Shown here piece after piece: positions 12,536 to 22,412 of a stretch of DNA of 64,000 nt; within the stretch, counting starts at the first letter, position 1, and each line of letters begins with the position of its first letter. Both the position numbers and the translations under genes were made by a program. Origin of the DNA: Lactarius indigo. Its lineage: Eukaryota > Basidiomycota > Agaricomycetes > Russulales > Russulaceae. The stretch spans positions 1-64,000 of the forward strand of contig JAFKAC010000039.1 in the NCBI GenBank assembly GCA_025766275.1. Reading direction: 5' to 3'. The notes under the pieces were generated by a model. That model was not told where the DNA came from and searched no databases. It saw nothing but the letters and a program-made list of their open reading frames with translations.

Positions 12536-13558
12536 ATAGTTGCGTGATGCATGGAGGTTTGGCGATGTCAAAGGGTCGGGCTGTCAAGGAATGTATAGGC
12601 CACTGTGCTAGCGCAATTGAATAGGATAGGAGTTGAATGGATGTGAGTGTGGCGCTGTCCAAGTGGCACGCACGCCAGTCCCAAGCGAACCACTCGCGAC
12701 GATGCCCGTAATGGCAATGGGCCCTGTGAGAATCAGATTATTGTCAATCACCCGGCGCTCATTGGCAGTTCCTCCCGGAGTAAGTTAAGATGTCCATGCG
12801 GCGGGTCCGCATTCGCCAGTTTGCTTACTGTAAAGTAAAAGTACAAGAGAGCATCGGGGCGGTATCTTAGCCGCCGCCGCCGCCACCCTCATTGACCAGA
12901 TATACTTTTCCGATCTCCACGATCGAACGTCGTTCCATGTTGACATCGCAACATGGGGAGCGTATTCCCAAAAGGTTCTCTCCCTCCAAAAAGAACAAGG
13001 ACGGCCACAAAGGTGCATGCGTGTGTGTGTGTGTGGCGGGCATTTGATGACTCGACTTGGTCCCTTGCCCTGCGCCATCCGGGGCCGCGTAGGCCAATGC
13101 CGTACATCGTCATATCGAGGCTCCCGACTCAAGCTCCGATTCCATTCTGGGGTTCCTTATGCGCCGCGACCCACAAGAGTGAACGCGTGAACTGCCAAGT
13201 CTAAGCGCCAGGAACGCGCAAGTGTCGCATTTTCTTTGCACCTTCCTCTTTCTTCTCTCACCCTTGTCGTGAATGTACAAATTACTGCCGGCGGGAAACT
13301 GACGAGGCTTCTGGCGGTGATATGATATGGTAGCTCAGCTCGCTCGCGGGTAATACAGTTTTACCCCTGCGTCGCGCCATTGCGGCCATGATTATTTCAG
13401 GTCCCCCGGAATAAATAAGGAAATGTCATTGCGTATCGCACTGGGCATGAGCCAATTGTGTTGCAGGACTAAAAGCAGAACAAAACGTCTGATTATACCG
13501 AAATAGGACAGCGACACGTACAGAAAGAGAGGGCGAGAAAAAAATAGAGACAGAGTTC

Positions 13559-14924
13559 CTACGAGTCGTCAACATCCATCGTGCTGCCCTCAGATGCAGC
13601 GGGACTTTCATTCACGCCACTCAAGGGCTGTGTTGAGCCTAGCGGCGATGGACCGTGCTGCCCAGACCCAGCGGGGCGGGCGGGTGTCTGCGGGCTTGTA
13701 GGTAACTGAGGCTGAGGCTGGGGCTGGGCACCTTTACGCTGCGAGCGCACCGAGGGATTGAAATGCCCACAGTTTAGGCAAATGTACTCTAGAGTCTCCC
13801 ATCAACATGAAAAGAAACAAGGTAAGAGGCGTGGGTGTCACGTACGGGCATCCTCCCACATGTCCTCCTTCATAAGCCCGTTGTGCGTAGAACATTTTTG
13901 GCAAATGAGGGCGTAACGCGACGCCGCGGCATTCACGGGCTGCTCGTCGTCCCCGAGGAGTATATCGGCGAGCTTGTCGTACCACTTCTTGCGCGGAGGC
14001 GGGAGAGGCTGCGGCGGGGTCTCTGCGCGTGATATACGAGCGCGTGTTAGATGTAAAGATTCATGAAGGAGAGTTCCTCGAGGACGTACGTGCAATGAGC
14101 TGGCTCTGCAAGCCGGGAGAGATCGGCGTGCGGAGGTTCGCGGGTGTGTTGGGGGGAACGGCTGGCACAGCGCGCTGTGGGGTCGAAGGAGGCTGCTGGG
14201 GCTGGGGCTGGGACTGGGGCTGAACAGGGGCAATTGGGCCAATTTTCGACCAAGCGGGGGGTAATCTATTGGACGGGCCATCCTCGTACCGCTCGAGGAG
14301 GTCACGCGTCTCGTAATAGTTGGTCTTTTTCTTGATATCTTCGACCTTATTGCGACGCGCAAGCTTCAGTGCCGCGAGGCTCTTCTCTGAGAAACATAAA
14401 ATACAACGTGGACGAAGCCAAAGTGAACACGAGGCTTAGGCGTGGCCATGGTTGCAGGGGTTGACTGACCTTCGGCGTTCCCTTTGCGGTTGTACCATAA
14501 TTGAACAATTCGGCGGGTGAAAAGAATTCTAGAAGCCAATGTTTTCGTAATGTAAGTAGAGTGTGTAGGCAAAGGAAGCATGACGTACATTATAGGCCCG
14601 ACGATGGCTGGGAAGGCTTTGATGGCCTTATCCACAGGGCTATTGATTCTATGCCTGCTCGCCTGCGGAAGTAGCTGTGCATACCACAAGCCAAGATAGA
14701 GACCCCATCCGGCAAGGGCATACAGAGTAGCAAGTAGGGTGGCGCGTCGCTCGCGGAGGCGGATCTCGCCCAGCCGCGTTTCACGCTTCTGGATGTCAAG
14801 AGCGAGCGCAGCCAGAATCTGGCCAAAATCTTCGGGCTCTTTCTGCAGATACATTCTATTTTTCATCCGCGTGAATCTAAAAACGACAGTAACGCACCTT
14901 TTTGAACCAAGAAAGGAGGCCCAT
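13559..14924 (-). CDS. LNP1: lunapark, ER three-way junction stabiliser
   Basis: Lunapark is an integral ER membrane protein that stabilises three-way tubule junctions. Six exons (14898-14924, 14589-14842, 14470-14528, 14090-14386, 13846-14022, 13559-13788) join through GT-AG introns of 55-83 bases and give about 347 residues. The start 'MGLLSWFKKKEPEDFGQ' is followed by a coiled-coil-like 'LDIQKRETRLGEIRLRERR', a first membrane segment at 'ATLLATLYALAGWGLYLGLW', and a second around 'AFPAIVGPIII'. After a Pro/Gln-rich linker comes the lunapark zinc ribbon: 'YALICQKCSTHNG' (CxxC) and 'YICLNCGHFNPS' (CxxC). The N-terminal MGxxxW start is typical and may be myristoylated. The tail is Pro/Ser rich. 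The gene diverges from MIP1 over about 200 bases. Confidence 0.93.
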
Positions 14925-15128
14925 GGTTGATGGATATGGATGAGACAGCGAGCTGAGCCGAGTTGCGTAACACGTTAAGCAGGTGGAGCGTGTACACCAC
15001 GTGATTATTGAGTCTTACCCTCGGCCCGTCCCGGACCGTGTGCTCTGTAAGTCGCGTTTCGCGTTGGCGGGATTGGAGAGGTCGGTCGAGGTCACTGTGA
15101 CGCGTACGCGGATGTCGACAAGAACCGA
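14925..15128. promoter_or_regulatory. bidirectional intergenic promoter, LNP1 / MIP1
   Basis: Only 204 bases separate the two divergent start codons, so both promoters must share this interval unless they reach into the genes. No clear TATA box is visible. CACGTGAT near 14,999 is an E-box-like core (CACGTG). Confidence 0.6.
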
Positions 15129-18100
15129 ATGTTCAAAAATGCTGGATACTCCGTTAGACATCCCTGTTTGTCTCCCTCATCACCCGCTATATTTCTCAAG
15201 CGACACGTAGCAACCAACCCTCTTCCCATAGACGGACGCAGGGGTAAACCTCTTCTTGACAACCAGTCCCCTGTAGAAAAAAAGAGCAGAAGAGGGAAAA
15301 ACAAGGACGATCCTAGTAAGTTTAAGCACACTTGTAACCTCGAAGTAGTCACTAACTGTCCGCTTGCAAAGTCAAACGCAATGAAGTTGGCGTGCAGCTC
15401 CTGTCGCGTCGTTTACACCGTCAGATATTCAAAAATGTCTCTTTCCCTCCCCCAGAACCCCGCTTTGTCCGTATCGCTCGAGAGCACCTCGAGATGCATG
15501 GTCTCGACCCCAAAAACGGTTCCGTGCTCCCCGATACGGCTTTCACACTACCCCCTCTCCAAGGGCGCAACATCGACGAACACTTTCATCGTATCGGAGC
15601 ACGCGCGGCTCTTCCGTGGTCTGACCTCGCTGTGGATCTCGTGAAAGCTGAACTCCCTCCCACCCCTGATCATTGGGACCTGCAAGCTGGTTGGACCAAG
15701 TACCACTACCGCCCCGACGGCTCGAGTTACAGTGAGCATGTAGAATATCCTCACCACGATGGCAAGCCCGAGCAAATGCTTGTCTTCGACGTCGAGACAA
15801 TGCCCGAATATCACCCCTATGCCGTCCTCGCCTGCGCAGCAACCCCCAACGGCTGGTATGCCTGGATATCTCCCTGGCTCCTTGACCAGAATGCCAACCC
15901 CGATCAACTCATCCCCTTCGGTGACCCGAGCGTGGCGCGTCTCGTTGTCGGACACAACGTCTCGTACGACCGCGCCCGCATACGCGAGGAGTACAGCCTG
16001 GCTGGCAGCCGCACGCGGTTCCTCGACACGATGTCGCTACACGTCGCCGTCAAAGGCATCTCATCACACCAGCGCCCCGCTTGGATGAAGCATCGCAAGT
16101 CCAAAGACCAGGCGCGCGAGCAGGTCGAGGAAGCCGAGGAGGCCGTCGTCGCACTGCTGAAGGAGACCTCGTCGCGCCAAGCAGCGGAGCCGGACGGCAC
16201 GAAACGAAAGGAGCTACACGCTATGCGTTCTGCGATAGAAGAGAGCCTGCTGCTCCCCGGCGCGCAGGGCGAAGATGCACACGAGGAAGCGGAGAGCAAG
16301 AGCTGGGAGGACATAACATCCGCCAACTCCCTCGCAGACGTCGCGCGCCTGCACTGCGGCATCGACATGGAAAAAACGGTCCGCAATGATTTTATGGCGT
16401 GCTCGCCGCAGGAGATTCGCGAGGGCCTACACCACTACCTTAACTACTGTGCAAACGACGTGTCCGTCACCCACCGGGTCTACGCCAAGGTCCTTCCCGA
16501 GTTTCTCGAATCGTGTCCTACCCCGGTATCCTTCTCCGGCATACTGACGATGGGCTCGAGCTTCCTTCCGGTGAATCAGGAGTGGGAGAGTTACTTGGAG
16601 AACGCTGAGCGTACGTATCGGAACTTGGAAGATGGCGTGAAGAAGCGGCTTGTGGACCTCGCGGTAGAAGCCAAGGGTATGGTGGAGAGCGAGAGCTGGA
16701 AGGACGACGTCTGGCTGCGACAGTTGGACTGGACGCCAAAGGTTGCCGGAAAGTCGAGGGGTATCGGTGTTTTGGAAGCTGTGAGTTTCTTTCCTACTCA
16801 CTGTCGAGGCGTGCTGACAATGTCCTAGGTTACTGCTACTAAGGACGAAACATTGGTCCCTGCGTGGTACAGTGAGCTCCTGTCCTTTGGCCCCTTCAGC
16901 TCGAAAATCGTCCATCGCACCCTCCCTCTTCTCTTAAAACTCTCTTTCGATGGCCGTTGTCCCCAGTACTCTACGTCGGACAAATGGCACATTGTCGTCG
17001 ATGGTCAAATTGTTCGTCCACCCGTGCCTGGAAAGTCAAAGGTCCTCAGCCTTCTTGGAAAATCGAATGGCCTCAAAATGCTCCAGACTGGCCAAATGAT
17101 TGCCAACGAACACAAGTTGGCTCTCTCTGTCGCCAGTGGAGATCGTTCGGAGGAGGTGGCCAAGCGCATTCTTCGACTAGCTAAAGACCTCTCAATATCC
17201 GCTGCACCCTCAAACGACCCTTGGCTGAAACAGCTTGATTGGACGCCAGTACAACACATCCCAACGGATTCGCCAGGGCGAAAAGCTTCGAAGCCACCTA
17301 AAGTCATGTGGCCCAAGTGGTACTGGGACCTTACCAAACCGAGGAAGGATTTTCCACCCGGAACTGTCGACCTCACATCCCGCACGCGCATTGCGCCACT
17401 TTTGCTTCGCTTGTCTTGGCAGGATTGGCCTCTTTTTCACTCCCGCGAACATGGGTGGACGTACCGCGTATCCCCCGGTGTCGCATTCAAGACACGCCAG
17501 ACCCCACTGAATTTCCATCACCCAGCCGACGAGGCGCTACAGGCGCTCGTACTACACGATGGCTTCGTGTTCTACAAGTTGCCTCATAAGGACGGCGAAT
17601 CAGCCAACGTCGGCAGCCCACTGGCCAAGACATTCATCAAGTATGCGCAGGACGGGACGCTCACGAGTCCCGGGGACGAGGCGCGCAGCGCACTGGACAT
17701 GAACGCGCAGTGCAGCTACTGGATCAGCGCGCGTGATCGTGTGCTGAAGCAGATGGTCGTCTGGCAACGCGCGGGGCTTGACATGGGTCTGGGCATCGGT
17801 ACAGCGCCAGGCAGCAAGGCAGGGATCATTATCCCGCAGGTGATCACGATGGGCACGGTGACGCGGCGCGCGATCGAGCGCACGTGGTTGACGGCGAGCA
17901 ACGCAAAGGTGAATCGTGTTGGCTCGGAGCTCAAGGCGATGGTACGCGCGCCGCCGGGGTACGCCATCGTCGGCGCGGACGTCGACTCGGAGGAGCTCTG
18001 GATCTCGAGCGCGATGGGCGATGCGCAGTTCGGGCTGCATGGCGCGACCGCGCTTGGGTGGATGACGCTCGAGGGCACCAAAGCCTCAGGCACGGACCTG

Positions 18101-19201
18101 CACTCCAAGACGGCGAGCATACTCGGGCTCTCGCGCGACCAGGCCAAGGTGTTCAACTACTCGCGCATATATGGCGCGGGCATGCGTCACGCGGTACAGC
18201 TACTACTCCAAGCAAACACTGACATGCTGCCTGAGCAAGCGCAGCGACTCGCGGAGCAGCTATATGCGTCCACCAAAGGCAAAAACACGCACCGGACGGA
18301 CGTGTTCGGGCGCAAGTTCTGGTTCGGCGGCACGGAGAGCTTCGTGTTCAACAAGCTCGAGGAGATCGCGCTCTCGGAGCACCCGACGACGCCCGCGCTC
18401 GGCTGCGGCATCACTCACGCACTCTCCAAGAAGTACCTCCCCGCTACATTCGGCGCGGACTACATGACCTCGCGCATCAACTGGGTCGTGCAGTCCTCCG
18501 GCGTTGACTACCTGCACCTGCTAATCGTCGCAATGGAGCACCTGACCCAGACATACGCTATCGACGCGCGGTACCTGCTCTCCGTGCACGACGAGCTGCG
18601 CTACCTCGTCGCGGAGCGTGACCGCTACCGCGCGGCACTCGCGCTGCAGGTCGCGAATCTGTGGACGCGTTGTTTGTTCGCGTTCCGCCTCGGTATGGAC
18701 GACCTCCCGCAGGGCGTCGCGTTCTTCTCCGCCGTCGACGTCGACCACGTGCTCCGCAAAGAGACGGACATGCCCTGCGTCACGCCCTCGCAGCCCTTGC
18801 CCATCCCGCCCGGCGAGTCCCTTGGCATCGAGCAGATCCTCGCGCTCACGGCGGGCGGCTCGCTCTGGGCGGATGGTCGCGTAATGGAGGAGGACTCTAC
18901 TCACAGGTGGGACCCGCTACGAGGCTACCAGCCCCCGGACTGTATGCGCCATCGCGCGGACAACGCGGCGTGGCTCCGCGCGCAGGCGACCAATTCGTTT
19001 GCGGAGGTGAAGTATCTCGCGCAGGAGGCGTCCGGCGTCAGGTTTGAGGGCGACGTCGGTCGTGGCGGTGGTGGTGCACGTGGCCGAGGACGCCGGAACA
19101 ATGTTGGGGAAGTACCAGAGTCGGAGGCAGTGATGGAGGGCACGAACGAGTGGGTACAGGTCTTGCAGCACGAGATGAGGCGGCTGAGGCAGATACGCTG
19201 A
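15129..19201 (+). CDS. MIP1: mitochondrial DNA polymerase gamma catalytic subunit
   Basis: This family-A polymerase replicates and proofreads mitochondrial DNA in the matrix. Exons 15129-15315, 15372-16780 and 16829-19201 join through introns of 56 and 48 bases into about 1,322 residues. The first exon is rich in Arg, Ser and hydroxylated residues, like a mitochondrial presequence. Exonuclease motifs: Exo I 'FDVETMP', Exo II 'VVGHNVSYDRAR', Exo III 'YCANDVSVTHRVY'. Polymerase motifs: A 'GADVDSEELWI', B 'RDQAKVFNYSRIYGAG', C 'SVHDELRY'; the catalytic Asp residues of motifs A and C and the Lys/Tyr of motif B are present. The protein ends with a C-terminal extension containing a Gly/Arg-rich stretch, common in fungal homologues. 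The exon 1 junction restores 'PIKRNEVGVQLLSRRLH', a typical start of the conserved region. It looks fully functional. Confidence 0.95.
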
Positions 19202-19959
19202 GGTCCGAGGGTTTACCTGTTTTATCATTGATCGGGTTTCCAAGTCTACAATATCATCGAATAGTCATACAGTGCCACATACTAGTAGTAATTTATTGGA
19301 CGCATTCTGACTCTTGAAACTCTTATAACGCTTTCGAGTATTGACCGCAGTAGCAATCGAAGCTGAACACGCTGGTTCCATAGATGCGCTGCGCGATCAT
19401 CGATCAACTTCGGTAGTTCCGGTGGCGAACAGCCCGGGAATTACCCCGAACACAGCCTTCAGGTTCAGGACTCCCACCCCACCACGATACCGCCTGACCC
19501 GGATGTGCCTTCTCGGACCCCACGACCTGCCTCGCGAAGCGCCGTTTGTGCACCTCGCAAGTCCAAACAATCCATTGTCCCCTGCCCCGACGCGCTTCGG
19601 ACTTGTTCGCTACCGTCGCTGGCCGAGACTGGGCTAGGCCACATCTACGATTGCAAACATCGGCTACGAGATCGCCATCAAAAGAAGCAGGGGTCAGAAG
19701 GCGCGAATTTCCAAATTTGGGTACTGGTCGGTGGGATAAAAATATCCCTAAGCGCGCCCTATGCCGTATTTGGTTATACCCCGACCTCGGGCGGCTTCCC
19801 ACCATCAAACTGCGACCCCACCTCTGAGACGCGCCCCCTTGTTGAACCCTCCGCCCTTCCGCCCTCCGCCTTCCGCCCTTGCCCACCTGCCGCGCCGCGT
19901 CGGTCGTCCATAAACGGGTTGTTGCGCTTTGTGTTCGACAATCAACATGGGCGGGACCG
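19202..19959. other. intergenic between MIP1 and the DUF6699 gene
   Basis: Contains the MIP1 3' end and the upstream region of the next gene. No coding sequence recognised; frames on both strands lack family features. Confidence 0.5.
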
Positions 19960-19968
19960 CTATATAAA
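19960..19968 (+). promoter_or_regulatory. TATA box of the DUF6699 gene
   Basis: TATATAAAT lies about 130 bases upstream of the predicted ATG at 20090, in an otherwise GC-rich stretch. Confidence 0.6.
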
Positions 19969-20089
19969 TCCTACGAGACGTCGGGAGTCATTTCTCAACC
20001 AGTACGCCGCCCCCGACGTTCTTCCCGCCCCACATCCGTCTCCTCTCTGCTCTTTCTGACTCACCTTGACTCTCGACACTTACCCGCCC

Positions 20090-20931
20090 ATGTCTTCTTC
20101 CCGCTCGTCGAAACACCACGCGGCATCCTACGTGTCTAGCCCCGCATGGTCGTTGAACACGCTCACCGGGACTTCCGCCTCAGGCGCCAGCGGCAGTGGC
20201 GGCGCACCGCTCCCCATAACACCGGTCTTAAGCCCCGTGGGTCTGCCCTCCCCACCTGGGTCTGCCAGCAGGTCGACGCACTTCGGATACACGTATGCGT
20301 CACAGTTCCCGACGACACCAGGCGCGCCACATATGAACACGGTCCCGCTGCCCGGATCCCAACGTGCGCACCCCGTCCCATCCCCCTCTTATTCCCCACT
20401 TTTCCTGACGTTATTTTTATAGACACGCTGCCAACGCCCCCCGTGAGCCCCGAGCGTTCCAGGTACGCTGCTGTATTGAGTGAGCTACTGGTCTACACCG
20501 GCCACCGGCCTGCCAAATTGAACTATAACGTTGTGCAACCCCCGTCTGCGGCGTGCCTCCACCCGTCCTGCAACCCGCACATGTTCAACGAGCCCGCCAT
20601 CTCAACACGCGCGCCGTGCCTCGTCCTTGAGATCCCGGGCGTCTCGGGCGGCGCGTTCTACGCCAGTGGCGGTCACCACGCCGTGAGTGTGCGCGAAGTC
20701 CTCTACGCCCTCCACGCCAAGCTGTCTGAACGCGCTGGCCAAGCCGACTTCAACTACCTGCCAAGCGACAGCCATAGACGCGCGGCTTCTGCGAGCTTCA
20801 ACAGGCGCAACGCGGTTGCACCAGACCCGGCTGGCCTGCGCCGCTCTGATCTCCTCGGCGGACGCACAACATTTGCTGGGCTCCAGCGCGCCGCAAACGG
20901 TGCTGATGTCTGGCTCGTACACTTCATTTGA
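20090..20931 (+). CDS. DUF6699 domain protein
   Basis: Two exons, 20090-20363 and 20423-20931, are joined by a 59-base GT-AG intron and give 260 residues. The N-terminal half is low complexity (Ser, Gly, Pro). The C-terminal half matches the fungal DUF6699 pattern: 'KLNYNVVQPPS', then 'LVLEIPG', then 'VSVREVLYALHAKL', and finally 'RRSDLLGGRTTFAGL' and 'DVWLVHF'. The family is expanded in Agaricomycetes and has no established function. The ATG was chosen because it follows the TATA box and starts 'MSSSRSSKHH'. The family call rests on these conserved blocks. Confidence 0.82.
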
Positions 20932-21416
20932 AGCACTACCCGCGCCACCCTCAAGCAATGCAACAAGAGATAGAAAGATTCGTGCCAGTAAGGACTTTTG
21001 AAGTGAGAGAATAACTTAAGATGTAGAGCTTTCGACAACCCACACGGACCTTGGTTTTTTTGGTTGTGTGCACCCCGACTCAACGGACAAAATGGACTTT
21101 GCGGGGTTGCCCGGCTGCCCCAGAAAATGTATTGCGGACGATTGGAATCCTTCGTGTATTCATATCACTGTATCACTTATCTTCTCCCCACTCCGCCTTT
21201 CGGTCTCCCTTCTCACTTTTTATCGCACCTCAGTCCCCATACCACCTCTATTTGTGTCTCCTACTTCACACGTTGTGGCGGTGTTAGTGTGTATCAATAG
21301 TTGATGGTCAATCCGAATATAATCCCCTGTCAAAAACACGGTCTCATGGTCGGAAAGGATAATTCCTATGCAGGCATAAACAAGAAGTTAACACCACACC
21401 ACAGGAAGAAAAAAGT
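20932..21416. other. intergenic, pyrimidine-rich
   Basis: Covers the 3' flank of the DUF6699 gene and a C/T-rich stretch at about 21,160-21,260 that is open in several frames but has biased composition. No gene supported. Confidence 0.5.
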
Positions 21417-21513
21417 TTCCCATTAGCCGACTCGAACGACTGACCTCGTCATGCGCAATGTGACTTATGATCACGTTACTAGTGACGCGCTCTACCAACT
21501 GAGCTAAACGGGA
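21417..21513 (-). tRNA. tRNA-Thr(AGT) with a 24-base intron
   Basis: Read on the minus strand, all arms of a tRNA fold. The acceptor is TCCCGTT paired with AATGGGA (one G-T pair). The D arm is GCTC/GAGC with loop AGTTGGTA, the anticodon stem CGTCA/TGACG, and the T arm AGTCG/CGGCT with loop TTCGAGT. The anticodon loop is CTAGTAA, anticodon AGT (threonine). A 24-base intron sits one base 3' of the anticodon, the standard nuclear position, and needs the tRNA splicing endonuclease. The mature body is 73 bases including the discriminator A. A TTTTTT run just downstream serves as the RNA polymerase III terminator. Confidence 0.95.
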
Positions 21514-21765
21514 CATACTTAACTTTTCATAGCTGAATTCATCTTTCAGTAGCATGATCATGTGCAACACCGTGTTAAACATGATTATGTGATACTGCAC
21601 AGGCCCAAACACACCGTCGGTGACTACCGGCGTGACATAGGGATCGCCAGCCTGGCTGCGGTCCTAGAGAATCGAAAGGCCTCTTCGCCTAAAGTACTTT
21701 GATGACAGCTTCGCCGAGTCTGCTCGGTTTTTTCCCTCAATCATGGCCAAACGTCGCTTACCCAG

Positions 21766-22160
21766 TTGCTTCATGACTACCGTCCCACGACTCCCACCAG
21801 GTATCAAGCAACTGGCTGGCCTCTCACAAGAACCGATTTGCTCTTATGTGCACATTGTGTCTCTGAAGCCAGAGCTCGCGCGGCAGTCGGAATAGGCCGG
21901 CATACGCTCTTAGATGCATGCGTTACCCCAATTTCTTTTTGGCTTTTGTTTGTTACCGCGTAGGCGGCTTGCTCTCTCTTGCTGATTCCTCACTTGTCTT
22001 CCTCGCCTTCCTCCCAACTGATGTGTCGGACGTGGGGTTTCCATCCCACGACGAGCGCGGAGGACAATCGTCGCCAAGGTTGGGCGTACAGACATTGGCA
22101 CCTGGCGTCCGTCGTGGTCTCTCTTCTCTCTGCCATGGGCTCGGGTGGTAGGGCGTACAA
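21766..22160. repeat. dispersed repeat, related to 63,500-63,670
   Basis: The stretch around 21,920-22,085 (from ATTTCTTTTTGGCT to GTCGCCAAGG) can be aligned with 63,528-63,658 (ATTTCCTTTTGGCT to GTTGCCAAGG), with shared blocks such as ACTGATGTGTCGGACGTGGGGTT against ACTGACGTGCCAGACATAGGGTT. In one frame both encode a similar peptide around 'TDV(S/P)D(V/I)G'. It lies between the tRNA and the 3' end of the first receptor gene. Identity as a transposon remnant or gene relic is not established. Confidence 0.45.
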
Positions 22161-22412
22161 ATATTTAGTGAAATCCGATAAAACACTAACTGTAAGATCG
22201 AAAGTGTGTGGTATCGAGCCGAATGGTTACACTTGAAGATGTAGGAATTGCCAAAGGGAATTGCATGCTAATTTTGCAAGTGGCGCAAATAACCCACTGA
22301 CTGCTGCGATCCCGCCGAGCCAAAAAGTAACAGCGACGTAGTACCAGTTTTCTACCGTGATCCTAAGGGTTCGCATATGACAAAAATCTACGTTGGTGCT
22401 ACTGACCTGACA

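Larger units (their letters stand above)
6513..13558. other. 7-kb region without a recognisable gene
   Basis: No frame here exceeds about 130 codons or looks like a known family, and no chain of exons was found on either strand. Contents noted: an 8-bp inverted repeat with ATG as loop (7731-7749), an AT-rich run near 9060-9090, a G run near 11,091, a (GT)n run near 13,020, and two short repeats listed separately. No transposon protein is recognisable. A non-coding RNA or rapidly evolving gene cannot be excluded. Confidence 0.45.

Noticed and set aside
16427..18904. Several antisense frames of 100-160 codons within MIP1
   Set aside because: Shadows of the GC-rich coding strand; the sense frame carries all polymerase motifs.
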